A stretch of DNA of 33,338 nt from Didymodactylos carnosus (Eukaryota > Rotifera > Eurotatoria > Philodinida > Philodinidae): contig CAJNOQ010001306.1 of the NCBI GenBank assembly GCA_905250885.1, forward strand, positions 1 through 33,338, written 5' to 3'. The notes under the pieces are model-generated. The model was not told the DNA's origin, ran no database searches, and saw only the letters and a program-made list of their open reading frames with translations. Below are positions 10,240 through 20,900 of the stretch, piece after piece. The position numbers and the translations under genes are program-made. Every line of letters starts with the position of its first letter. Positions within the stretch are counted from its first letter, which is position 1.

Positions 10240-10785
10240 ATATAAAAATAGGCAAACAGCACTTATCGTCTTTGACATTAAACAAGCGTTTGATTCCGTG
10301 TGGTTCAATGGACTATTGTACAAGTTGAAAAAGATGAATGTGTCCGAATGCTTATGGATCTGGATTTGCTAATTTTTATCTGATCGAAAACCATTAATTG
10401 AATACAAATACACAATATCAGCAACATGTACAATGCGACGCAGAACGCCCCAAGGTTCGCCTCTATCGCCGTTATTGTACATATTGTTCACCAGTGATTC
10501 ATTATCTACCATTCCAAGTCACAGCAACAGTAACTTGTTTGCAGATGATACTGCGCTTTGGAGTAGTGCTAATACAACAAAAAGTTTATCAATACGCTTA
10601 CAAGAATCGGTAGACGAGTGCGCGAAATGGTGTAGATTGTGGAGTCCGGAAATACAAGCAAATAAAACAAAAATGATTCATTTCAGCAAACATCCACGAC
10701 GCTGATTGAAAGTATCAGTATCGATAACAATCAATGGTCAACAAATACAATCAAGGGCGAGCAATCGTACGTCAAGCTTTCCTAT
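10240..10785 (+). pseudogene. Non-LTR retrotransposon reverse transcriptase fragment (Jockey/I-like)
   Basis: An open stretch contains the RT core in order: ALIVFDIKQAFDSVWFNGLL (palm motif A with catalytic Asp), FLSDRKP, TPQGSPLSPLLYILF (motif B), LFADDTALW (the catalytic DD), and the KTKMIHFSKH region. In-frame stops occur near 10370 and at 10703. A coding-like tail (ITINGQQIQS) continues to about 10785. No endonuclease, poly(A) tail or target duplication is visible, so it is truncated at both ends. It begins directly where the minus-strand Helitron remnant ends. The clade name is from motif spacing only. Confidence 0.85.
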
Positions 10786-11440
10786 GGTCTTATAAGATCT
10801 TGCAAGATCTTATTACAAGAAACTATAAGATTTCAAAGGATCTTGTAAGATTTTGTATGATATCTTTGTAAAACAATGTTATAAGATCATAACAAATGAA
10901 GCTGTAAGATCTCATAAGATCACGTAAGAATTCATCAGATTTTATAACATTATGTGCCTGATCGTGTTCTATAAATTTCCTCTAGACTCTCCCGGGTCAA
11001 AGAATCTCACTGTAAGATCTTATAAGATTCTTGTGTGATTTCGTCTGGTTTCATAAGATTCTGTAAAAAGACGTAGAAACTGATTCTTGATGTAAGATCT
11101 TATAGTAAAATTTTACGAGATTTCGTAAGATTCTTGTATGATTTTTATAAGATGAGACAGTTTCTATGATCTTATTGTAAGATTTCATAAGACTGCTCGA
11201 CCTGGGCTTAAAAAAGTATCTTTCTCTATTCATAATATTTTCTGGCATAGGTATCCAGGTCAAAGAATCTTGCTGAGAGATCTTGTAAGATTCTTCTACG
11301 ATTCCGTCTGATTTTGTAAGAAACATAGAAACCGATTCTGGATGTAAGATCTTATAGTAAGATTTTGTCAGATTTCGTAAGATTTTTGTATGATTTTTAT
11401 AAGATTTTATAAGATGAATCCGTTTCTATGATTTTCCGTA
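10785..11440. repeat. TAAGATCTTATAAGATT satellite-like block with a 263-bp tandem duplication
   Basis: Composed of many variants of GTAAGATCTTATAAGATT and TTCGTAAGATTCTTGTATG. A larger unit is repeated: GTCAAAGAATCT at 10996 and again at 11259, each followed by GATGTAAGATCTTATAGTAA and TTTCTATGAT in the same order. The ORF at 11051-11326 (-) lies wholly inside and is a repeat artefact. Confidence 0.7.
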
Positions 11441-11593
11441 TGCTGCTCACCATCAGGTAACAATTGAAAAGAACAGGAAAAAACAGCAAAGCATTCATTA
11501 CAATCTGTTGTCTTTGAATTTTTTAAGGCAAAACATCTTGGTCAACAGCCTATTACCAGTTTATTATTTTAATAAACTCCTCCCTCTTCTTAT

Positions 11594-11721
11594 CGTTTCA
11601 CTCAGTCGACTTAAAGAAAGAAGACTAGAGACTAACTGCTCTGCAGGAAGATTGAAAAGTCGACTGAGTGAAACGGTAAATGGACGAAGTTAGAACATCC
11701 TAAGTTTCACTCAGTCGACTT
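11594..11721. repeat. Three copies of an 18-19 bp motif shared with fold-back element B
   Basis: CGTTTCACTCAGTCGACTT at 11594-11612 is perfectly inverted at 11657-11675, and a third copy lies in direct orientation at 11704-11721. The inverted copy continues as GGTAAATGGACGAAGTTA, matching the arm of element B near 5265-5310. This is a relic of the same family about 5 kb away. Confidence 0.7.
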
Positions 11722-11887
11722 AATAAGAATCAGTTTGTTGAAGGAGTCGAATGAAAGACATTACAGTTTAATTTAAACTTTTTTTTTTCTTTTAATCAAG
11801 CCGAGAGTAGTACTAAAGTTATAGTTAATCCTGTACTACTGTATCACACTTCATGGGAGTTTACACTGTAAAAAAACGGCTAGGGGC

Positions 11888-12000
11888 CAAAAGAGATAAT
11901 AAACTGAGTCAACCCAAAAGAGATAATAAGTTATATTCCTAAAAGAGATAATAAAACGAAAAATGTGAAATTCTTGTAATCCTAAAAGACATAATAAGTT
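11888..12000 (+). repeat. Short interrupted tandem repeat, AAAAGAGATAATAA
   Basis: Four copies start near 11889, 11916, 11941 and 11983, most preceded by CC or CCT; the last has AC in place of AG. They are subterminal in the TIR element. Confidence 0.7.
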
Positions 12001-12087
12001 TAATTAGTAGTCAAGAACGAAAAAAGAATATAGAATGAAAAAACAAACGAAACTTATGGATATATATTTTATTCTCATGAAATCAAA

Positions 12088-12393
12088 TCAATCAGAATCA
12101 GTATCATTGTTTAATTTTTCATGTTTATGTAAAGAACAGCAAGCTTTTCTTTGTGTTGAACGTTTATAACTTTCAATATCTTTTGTTATTTCATATCGTT
12201 GTTTAGCTGCAATAAGCTGTTCTTCATGAATTATACTAGACTTTGCTATTTTGTTTGAAGGTAAGCCTTGAAAAAGCTCTTGTTCACGATTATAACGTGC
12301 ATCTTCCTCTTCTTTTTGTATATTTTTCACCCACATCCATATATTCGGTGAACATTTTGGACGACGAATGGAACACTTTGAAAAGTGTCCCAT
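12088..12393 (-). pseudogene. Fragment resembling MULE/FLYWCH-associated C-terminal region
   Basis: A 101-residue frame begins MGHFSKCSIRRPKCSPNIW and continues through acidic and basic segments to a DTDSD end. The pattern of a basic stretch, then (H/S)PNIWxxxKxxQxEE, then a variable charged tail is common near the C-terminus of MULE-type and FLYWCH-containing transposon proteins in invertebrates. It sits inside the TIR element at 11864-12437. No catalytic domain is present. It could also be a small gene captured by the element. The family assignment is from memory of the motif and is weak. Confidence 0.4.
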
Positions 12394-12507
12394 CCCTCGT
12401 CTAAAAACTACTCTGGGACACTTATTCTTTTACAGTGTAGAGAAAAATGCCTCCCGACAGTTCCTTTGTCATACGTAATGGAAAACATGTGAAAATGTTT
12501 TTATCTG

Positions 12508-12513
12508 TTTAAT
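12508..12513 (-). promoter_or_regulatory. Possible polyadenylation signal (ATTAAA) of the A1CF-like gene
   Basis: On the minus strand this reads ATTAAA, about 510 nt after the stop codon at 13024. No AATAAA was found nearer on that strand. The interval 12514-13023 would then be 3' UTR. Confidence 0.35.
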
Positions 12514-12656
12514 ATATATAACAAAATACTTTTGTATTTTCTTTTCATATATAGTAACATGTATGCATCATAGAGGCAGCAGACAAAAAATGCCGTTGCA
12601 AATTGCATACTTGCTGCCATTCTCACAAACGGACACTTACAAATACAAATAGACAA

Positions 12657-12693
12657 ACAAACAAACACACACACACACACACGCACACACACA
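12657..12693. repeat. CA microsatellite
   Basis: Run of CA dinucleotides broken by one CG, inside the presumed 3' UTR of the A1CF-like gene. A shorter TG run lies near 12886. Confidence 0.85.
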
Positions 12694-13023
12694 TTTGCAA
12701 TTATGCTTACGCACACTGCGCCGTTTTTAAAAGATAGAAAAAGAAAACAAAGCAAAATGGAATAACAACAAAAACAATGTGTGAGAAAACCAAAACAAAC
12801 TTGAATATTAAGAGAGAAAAAGAACGCTAAAGAAGTAGAACAATAAGAAGGAGAGTAAAAACCAACTTCCGAAAGACTAATGTATGTGTGTGTGTATATG
12901 TGTGAAAACATATAGTATTATTTTTTAAAAAACGTAAGCAGAAAAAGTAGACTAATATAGGAATGACAGGTCTATAAAGAGGAAAAATAAAACGCACTGT
13001 ACATTCTATTTATATCCTGTTTC

Positions 13024-16000
13024 TTATGCTAAATAGCCATAACTAAATAAACCATTTTGGTGTGTTGCTTGTGCTGCATGTACAGATGGATCAATAAGAA
13101 ACGGTGCTGAAAATGTGAAGCCGGCAGGTAATTGAGGTTGTGGATGATGAAGACCGACTGGTTGTTGTCCATGGTGATGTTGAGCTAACAGAATTTGAGC
13201 TTGATGTTGAGGTGGAAATAATGGAATTTGCGGTTGTTGTTGAAACATCGATGGATGGAAACCAACTGGCATAAATTGAGCAGTCTAAATAGGGAAACAA
13301 AGTGAAAGTTATGCTCCGAAATGCAAGAGAGATAGATAAATTAAACGGACAAATAGAACTGATATTTGCAAAATAAAAGAAGATGCCCTAATCAACGTGC
13401 AAATTTATTGAGCGATTAACAGAGATATATTTTCGTCATTTAAAGAGCTGATAGACAACATTTGTAGCAATTTAAACACCAACAATTACAATTATATAAT
13501 CAGGTTAGAATAAATATATCATGCAAAATAATTCTCTCGGACTATTTAATCTTTAAATATCAATCAACCAAAACAAAATTAATTATATTCATATGAGTTA
13601 CGAAAAAGAAGACACGTTGCCAAGATTCTGTTCTCTTCAGTTTTTACTAATATATTTCTGTCTGGGGTTCGAGTACACATTGTTTTTCTGAAATTATACG
13701 TTTTTGTATGCTTAGAGAAGTTAATAAACATATATAATTTTTTGGTCATCGTCTATTTCAATAATTCCCATATCCCACAATTCTTTTTCATAACAAGCAA
13801 AAAAGAATTTGACTAATTGTTTTAAAGAAGCTGATGTTCTTAATTTCTTTATCATAATGGCAGATGATCATAACAATAACACAGGAATCAATAAAGAAGA
13901 TATAATTATTTACAAGTAAATTTACAAAAAGCAACTTTGCCATCAATAGTATTTCAAGATTGATTAAACCGTGTTTACTGACACTTACAAAACGACAACG
14001 TCATCATTGTTATTTTTAATAATTAATCGTTCTTTTATTGAAACTGTCAGTATAGTAAGCCCTTACGGCGTTCGTGTTTTATGCTGCTGCACATAGGGTA
14101 ATGGTAGGACACGGACTATTGAACTGAAAGACAGGGCAGAATACAGGTAATGAAAGCGTCACTTTTCCTCGATTGTTAGTAAGTGTGTCACAGTCTACTC
14201 AGATCAAATAAACTTTAATACGTAAAATAACATTCTAGTGATTTGATTTACCTCCTCGGTATTATAAAATCTATTGCTTGCAATAGCAATAGTTGATGGG
14301 TACACTGAAGTAGGCGATGGTGAAATTGTAGGAGCAGCAGCAACAAAAGAAGATGTACTAGCAGCAACATTTGCATTGATTATGGAGGTGGTAGCAGGAA
14401 CAGTTGGTAATATTGTGGCTGGTAATTGTTGTTGACCACAACCATTCAAATTAGCAGCTGCTGATGAACAATATAACGCATCATGTGTCTCTTTATATAA
14501 ATCTTCAAGGCATTTTTCCTAAAATGAGCGATTAGCCATGCATTTCTTTCGTTGATGTATAAAAAATAAATGAAAATACAGACGAAAATATTCGAATAAG
14601 AACTAGAACAATAAGTAAAATGTCTTCATGAATTGAATAATGTTCAATTATTCAGTTCATCCAGACGAAGAATGGTATATCGGATAAAGAATTTTACGAA
14701 TTGCACACGTCGCTTTTAGCTTTCGAAAATAGTATATTTCTGATGAACTACAAAACATTTTTAAAGAACATGATTCGAAAAACGGTTTCTTAAAAATGAG
14801 AGAAGTAATCCAACGCTTTGCTCCTTGGTTGAATGATTGTCTGCAATGTTAGCGCCATAGTTCTTATTCGAGTTTAATAATTCAGCGTCTCGATTTGTTT
14901 TTAAGAAACATTAAGAGGAATTTTTTTACTTGAAAAAAAAAATGCATGGCTCATCCCATTTCTTTACAGCAAATAATAATTTAATCAGAGAGCAAATTAA
15001 TTCTACAATAATTTTATAATTTTTTACATTGATCAATTATAATACAAGTTGATTTATTTCGACAGCAAATCGAGGCGCTGATTACAGTCAACAAAAAGTT
15101 ATTGCACAATGATTAGTTAGTATTTGGCACAATATACGAGCAAAATAGTAAAGTAACAACAACAACAAAATAATTCAAAACTCTTAAACCCTCCATTATC
15201 TTTACTCTTAAAAACAAGAATTGCATACAAACATAGTCTGTCATGCAATTAGAGCGTGCAAAATAAAAAACAAATAAAATATTATTGCTATTGTTGTTGT
15301 CTGTTTTGCAAAAATATAATTAAATTATTAGAATCTTTCAACTTACATCAGCCGGATTCCTTCTGGACGACGGTCTTAATATCGCATAATATGCTCCACG
15401 ATGTGGTTGTAAGGTTGATGACGATGATGAGTTTTGTCTGGAAGTTGTCGACGTTCTTGGACTAGATGTTGATAATTGGCTATTTACATCATTGGTTATT
15501 AAACTTATACTATTACTGTTGTTATTCGTTCCAGTGACAGTATTTGAGGGATTCGTGGATATTACACGACCAGTAGCATTTAAACAACGACGAATATTTC
15601 TAAGTAGAAAAGACGAATGATCAACTCCAGTGAGTCAAAAATTGAAATAGAAAGGCTTTTTAACAGTAACTTTCTCCATTTTCGAAAACGTTTTTTGATT
15701 TTCGATTGAACATACCCTCATATAGAGGAGAGTGAAGGCTACAGAACAAGATTACTATCAGACCGTGTATAAGAAAAAATAGTTTGAAGCGAATAATTTT
15801 TAGAAATGAAAAACTTAAAAAACTCATAACTTTTGCAATAGAATTGGTCGAATTGTTGTCACTAAGGACGAACAATTAAAACGCTGAAAGTTACAACGAC
15901 GAAAATGGAACTAAAAGACAACGGAAACTGTAAATCGGAAAGTCGAATAAGATCGTTTGGCACAAAATTTTTGTGGGATGGTTAACGAAGATGGTAATGT

Positions 16001-17948
16001 TTTTTAGTTCATTCAGGGTGAGGATGGCAGCATTATTTAGAAAGTGCAGCAGTTTGATCACTTCAGACGCATAAACTTAGAATAAAAGGAATCAAGTTAT
16101 TTTACTTTGAAGAACAAGAGAAGCTAGAATATATAGTAACTTAAGTGGGAATGAAATAAAAATCATTACTATTCGTCGTTAACCATCCCGTAAAAATTTT
16201 GTGGCAAAAGGTCTTATTCGACTTACCAATGTACAGTTTCCGTTATCTTCTATTTTCATTTTCGCCATTTTTACTTTTACCATTTTAACTTTCGACGTTT
16301 TAGTTTTTTGCCCTTACTCAGGCGTACCTAATTTTTCAAAAAGAAGGGGAGGTGCTCTTAAAACGATAATGTACTTTTGTTGCATAGCGTTGACAGCTGC
16401 TGTTAACGCGGCGTTGGCTGCTACTGTTTGTGCCTGTAACGGTGGTGATACGGGTATTGTTGATGCAAAATACGGTATAGCTGCATAGGGTCCAATATCA
16501 ATTGTTTGAGTTGTTCCCGTTAATCCAAATGTCGCTGCTGCTAGTGTTGCCGGAGAAACACCACGAGTATAACGAAAATATTGATTTTTATCAACTGGTT
16601 TGGCTAATGTTACTTCTACGATAGATCCATCTAAATCAGCGCCTAAATGAATAAAGAAAAATATTGTTTCATTACTGAATAAAAGATATAACAAGAGAGA
16701 AATATCAATACCATTCATAATATGCATTGCATGTAAAGCATCATCTCGTTCTTTGAAATGGACAAAGCAGTAATCTTTTAACTTTTTAACACGCTCAACG
16801 GAACCTTCTTTAATTTTTTCAAATGCATCTTTTATTTGTTCTTCGCTTGTTGTCATCATCAGATTTCGAACATATAATACACGAACCTGTAACAATAAAG
16901 AAGGTCCTATTAAAATTTAAAGAATAACTGTCTTTATATATGAACTCAAGGTTAATATCCTGTTTGATTGCATAATAAAAATTTCACTCACCATTGCCAT
17001 TACATCTTCATCGACTTCTGCTTCTGGTTCTGCCCAGTCTACCGCAATTTGATGTCCCCACAACTGTATTTTTCCGGGTAATAATTTTCGTCGTGCCATT
17101 GCAGCTGAACGATGACTTTCATATTCCACAAATGCAAAACCTAAATAAACCAAAACAAAATTCTCAATTAAATTCGTATGTACTGTAAACAAATTTTCTT
17201 ATCTAGTGTTGAATTATGCTAACTTTTTGATATACTAACCTCTGTTTTTTGATTTATCATGAGCGCTTGGATAAACGATAACATCAACGACTCCATCAGT
17301 AACTTTGCACATTTCATCTAAAATTTCTTCTTTCTTCTTAGTTTTTGGTATTCCACCCACAAATAAACGACAATTATCTACTGACTGACATACACCAATC
17401 AATCTTCCTTTTCTTATTTCAAAATTGTTTAATTCTTTAACAGCGCGTTTTGCATCATCACGTTGTGTAAATGTTATAAATGCATAACCACGATTAAATC
17501 CACTAAAGTCCATCTAAACATAGCCAAGTATATCGTCAATTAGCATCAGTTGGTTGTGAGAAGGTGAAAACCGATAGCTCACCATTAAACGCATTTCATA
17601 TATTTGGCCAATTCGTTCGAATATGGGAAATAATTCAGATTCAAAACAATCACGAGGTAATTTTCCCACAAAAACTTCGCATCCACGACCAGGTGGTAAT
17701 TTTGTTGTTGGCCAAGCTAAGCAGAAGGAAGAGTATTAAACATAAACACAGTATATTGACATTTGTTATTTCTCACTTGGTGGTGGACCGGTCTTTCTTT
17801 GTCCATTTTCTTGTCGAACAGGATATCCATTTTCGATATTTGTACTAACTATCAGTTGTTGATCAATTATAGTTGAAGTCTCATTGGACGGAGAACAAGG
17901 TGAATTAACGGTATTAGGCAGATTGATGTCTTGATTTTGATTATCCAT
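13024..17948 (-). CDS. A1CF/RBM47/RBM46-like RNA-binding protein, three RRMs, nine exons
   Basis: Exons in gene order: 17948-17777, 17716-17583, 17513-17240, 17140-16992, 16886-16712, 16642-16318, 15599-15347, 14518-14252, 13284-13024. All junctions are GT-AG and phases agree throughout, giving 2010 nt and 669 residues. [11 protein letters not shown] just before RRM1 (residues 42-52) matches the conserved N-terminal element of the family. RRM1 (about 72-148) has VFVGKL and [11 protein letters not shown]2 (about 151-235) has LFVGGI and RGFAFVEY; RRM3 (about 246-322) has LYVRNL and DYCFVHF, followed by [27 protein letters not shown] and AVDWAEPE favour A1CF/RBM47 over SYNCRIP/hnRNP R. The C-terminal half is Ala/Thr/Ser/Asn-rich, then Gln/His/Pro-rich. 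I find no double-strand RNA-binding domain, which vertebrate A1CF has there. The exon-6 donor could instead be at 16374 (19 residues fewer, same phase). Expected role: nuclear or cytoplasmic mRNA binding that affects splicing, stability or editing cofactor functions. Confidence 0.9.
13285..14251 (-). other. Intron 8 of the A1CF-like gene
   Basis: 967-nt GT-AG intron in phase 0. No conserved exon or repeat could be recognised in it. Confidence 0.7.
14519..15346 (-). other. Intron 7 of the A1CF-like gene, with short inverted repeats
   Basis: 828-nt phase-0 intron. It contains two short inverted pairs: TCGAATAAGAACTA (about 14593) with its complement (about 14860), and TCAGCGTCTCGATTTG (14882) with its complement at 15066, one mismatch. 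These may be relics of a small inverted-repeat insertion. Confidence 0.5.
15873..16306. mobile_element. Inverted-repeat element inside intron 6 of the A1CF-like gene
   Basis: Arms of about 137-150 bp (15873-16009 and 16155-16306) are reverse complements at roughly 80-85%. They share ACGGAAACTGTA, AGTCGAATAAGA and GGGATGGTTAACGA. The right arm ends about 10 bp before the exon-6 donor at 16317. No coding capacity of its own; the plus-strand ORF at 16201-16488 is antisense to exon 6 and the arm. Confidence 0.7.
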
Positions 17949-17959
17949 TCTATGATGAG
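17949..17959 (-). other. 5' UTR part of the first coding exon of the A1CF-like gene
   Basis: An acceptor (TTCTAATTTTAG on the minus strand, ending at 17960) lies 11 nt before the ATG at 17948. This implies at least one further non-coding or coding exon upstream, which I could not locate. Confidence 0.5.
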
Positions 17960-20900
17960 CTAAAATTAGAAAACGAAGAAAAATGATTTTCAAATAAAAC
18001 GACAGGAAAATGAAGAAGGTTAATAAGATGGTACTATTAAAATCTATGTTCTGATATCAACTGAAAACTAACTTTCTAAAAACTGTGTTTAACTCATAGA
18101 TACTGATTGCATGATTGTACGATACGAACAAACTTCTACACTTGGGTAGCTGAAAATGTACCCTGTGAAAAACTTTTAACCGCAGCAAGAATCATGGAAT
18201 TAGTATCTGTACTATATTGTTCATCTCATTGTTGTGTAATTAATTCGACCAGTGTTGATAATCCTATATTTTATTTTTATCTTTATAGCTAAAACACGTC
18301 AGTTCATTATTTGAAAACAATTGAAGTATACAAATCTCTGAAGGTACACAATTTCAGTCAAAAAAGGCAAGATTTTTGTTTATTAAGCGATAATGACCTT
18401 GAAACAATGTTTTAATTATGTCTAACTTTTTTAATTAAACTAAATTATTTTTATTATTATTTCACTTTTTTTGCAAATAAAACTGACCAGTTCAAAACAT
18501 AACTGATTTGGTTATTAAAGGTTTTTTATATTCTGTTTATTACATTAACTTCTTCCAAAAGCGAAAAATACAGTTTTAAGTCAGTAGTATTTTTTTTTAA
18601 TTTACAATAGCGAATCAGAGAAAATACAAACGTCGTGCGGTATAGTTAGATATTTTTTGTTTTTTCTACATATATAGGAGATTATAAACCAGGATAAAAA
18701 GAAAAGAGAAGAGAAAAGGTAGCATGTACAATATCAAAAAATAATCCTTTTTTTTTCTCTTCAACTCTATAAAAAATGGAACAATATCTTACGATTATAG
18801 ATATGGCTACCATAGAAAACACACGAATGTAGTGAAGAGAATATCACAGTTGTAAGTCGTGCAGAGCAAATAATCTTATAGATAAGATAAAGATTTTGAT
18901 TTTGAAACGTATTTTCTAAAACGATCAATAAACGGAGTTAAAGGGAGACAGACGTCCATTTTTGTTCCTAATTAAAAATACTAAATGTTTAAGTTAGACG
19001 AAATGTCGGCTGATGACATCAAAAAGAATCATTTCAATCTTTCATAGGAAATAGTAATTATGTTCAATATTGATATCTATAGCAAAACTTTTATTTTCAC
19101 TGTTTAACTACAACATTTAGGTTTGAAAATTGAAATAAACGAAATAGTTGTGTGTTTCTGAGAGTACTTGAAAATTGATAAAAGAATAAACTACAAAAGA
19201 TATAGACCGATAGAAAGATAACCAGAACACACAAACGATTTTAATTAAAAGAAATAAAAAAGAGAAAAGAAGCGAGTGTGTAAACAATTTTACCAAGTAT
19301 CTCTCTAAGAGTGTGTATTGTACATAATGAAAAGGTAAATAATAGGTGAAAAAAATACGACTTATAATCTTGTAATCAGCTGATAACGAAAATCAGCAGA
19401 TGACATTGGTAAATAAACCTTTTTATCAGTATCTTTCATTAGTCTATTAGCTATATATCACTAAATTTTTAGATATTTTGATATCATGATAAGATTAAAA
19501 TAGATAAAAAGTGTGTGAGAAAATCTACCTGAAACAAATTATTTCTCTCTAACGAATGATTGTTATTCTCAGACAAAGTACTCAATCTATATTAGTGGTC
19601 TATGAATTGTAAGCAACGGGGGCAAAAAAAATTATCGGATATTATTTTCATTTTCAAAGTGGATAAAAATCGTTTACTATTGTGTGAATTTCTCTCATAT
19701 TCAATAACGTTTATTAAAATTAATTTTAAAACTTACAATCGTCTTCTATGTTAATCCTTTCTTCTGTTCATTCTAGAATATGATATATATATACATATAC
19801 ATTATTTTTTAATGAAATGTGAACAAATGCGATTAAAAATGTATAACTATCGGAAAGAAATTTCATTTGTTCTTCTCTCTTTTTATATGTACCGTTATCG
19901 TAAACAAGTTAGTGATGTTCGGTTTTTTCTTCTTTTTCCTTCCGCTCAACATATGTATATAGAAAAAAGTTTGATAAGAAAAATATCTATGTATATATAT
20001 ATTATATATAGAAGAGGAATCAAAAAGCATGATTGAAAAACGAAAAAAAAAAACAAACGCAAATAAATCCATCAAAAAACAGATAAATAGTATGTATCAC
20101 CTGTTTAAAGCTCATCTTTCAATTTTTAAAATTCAATTTATAAATTCTGAGCTATTCTTTTGAATTTCAAGCAGAATTGCATGTCTAACGACTTATAAAT
20201 AATTGAAAATCCAACAAATTAAACTCAGAAACTACTAGTAAGAAAATGTTAATAAAAAACCAAATGTCTGCAATTAGAGATTATCGTCCAAAATTCCTGA
20301 TATAAATAACAAGAGAATGAGAGAATAAGACAAGAATAATTCGACAGAGAAACAAAGAGACGCTTGAATGAGAAAAATTCAATTTGTTATGCTAAAACAA
20401 AAAACGATCGATTACGATTAAAACAAGTATAAAGTCTTGTATACGAACGAATGTGGAAGAGAAGCAAATCAAAAGATTTAAAATTTCTTTCTTTTGTCTA
20501 TATAACCGTTGTAAAATACACTTTGACTTTGACTAACTTCTGTACGACAAGAGGCGAGAGTCCGATACGTGTCGACTTAACACTACAAAGTCAAATTCTA
20601 GACTCATCTTTATCAATTTGTGACTATTAATGAAAAAGAAAGTATAGCATACTTATTCAGTAGCATATTGACGTATTAATCTCTCCAGCAAATATTTCAT
20701 GATATAATATAAAATTTATTGAAAACTGTTGAAAACTATTTAATTTGAAAACTGTATAATGTGTAATTATATCAATGCAAGATAGATTTTCAAATTCGTA
20801 AGACAAACTGAACAAATATTTGGAATACCAGTGAAACTTGAAAAATAATGAAAACTAACGATTTTTTTAGTCTACAGTAAGAGAAGTTATAAGAATAAAG

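Larger units (their letters stand above)
11864..12437. mobile_element. 574-bp TIR element with TA duplication (Tc1/mariner-like ends)
   Basis: Terminal CACTGTAAAA at 11864 is matched by its inverse TTTTACAGTG ending at 12437. TA flanks both sides (11862-11863 and 12438-12439). The left end carries four copies of an AAAAGAGATAATAA unit (11889-12000). A fragment of protein-coding sequence lies inside on the minus strand. The TA target duplication and CACTG/CAGTG ends are typical of Tc1/mariner-type MITEs, but no transposase is present. Confidence 0.5.

Noticed and set aside
12501-12911. 136-codon minus-strand ORF with many hydrophobic residues
   Set aside because: It lies in the presumed 3' UTR and spans the CA microsatellite, which gives the VCVRVCVCVFVC run. 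Low-complexity artefact.
13091-13300. 69-codon minus-strand ORF rich in Ser and Thr
   Set aside because: Alternative frame of the last exon of the A1CF-like gene, whose frame (13284-13024) is supported by splice phase.
16201-16488. 95-codon plus-strand ORF
   Set aside because: Antisense to exon 6 of the A1CF-like gene and to the arm of the intronic inverted repeat; the Ala-rich region on the other strand explains the open frame.
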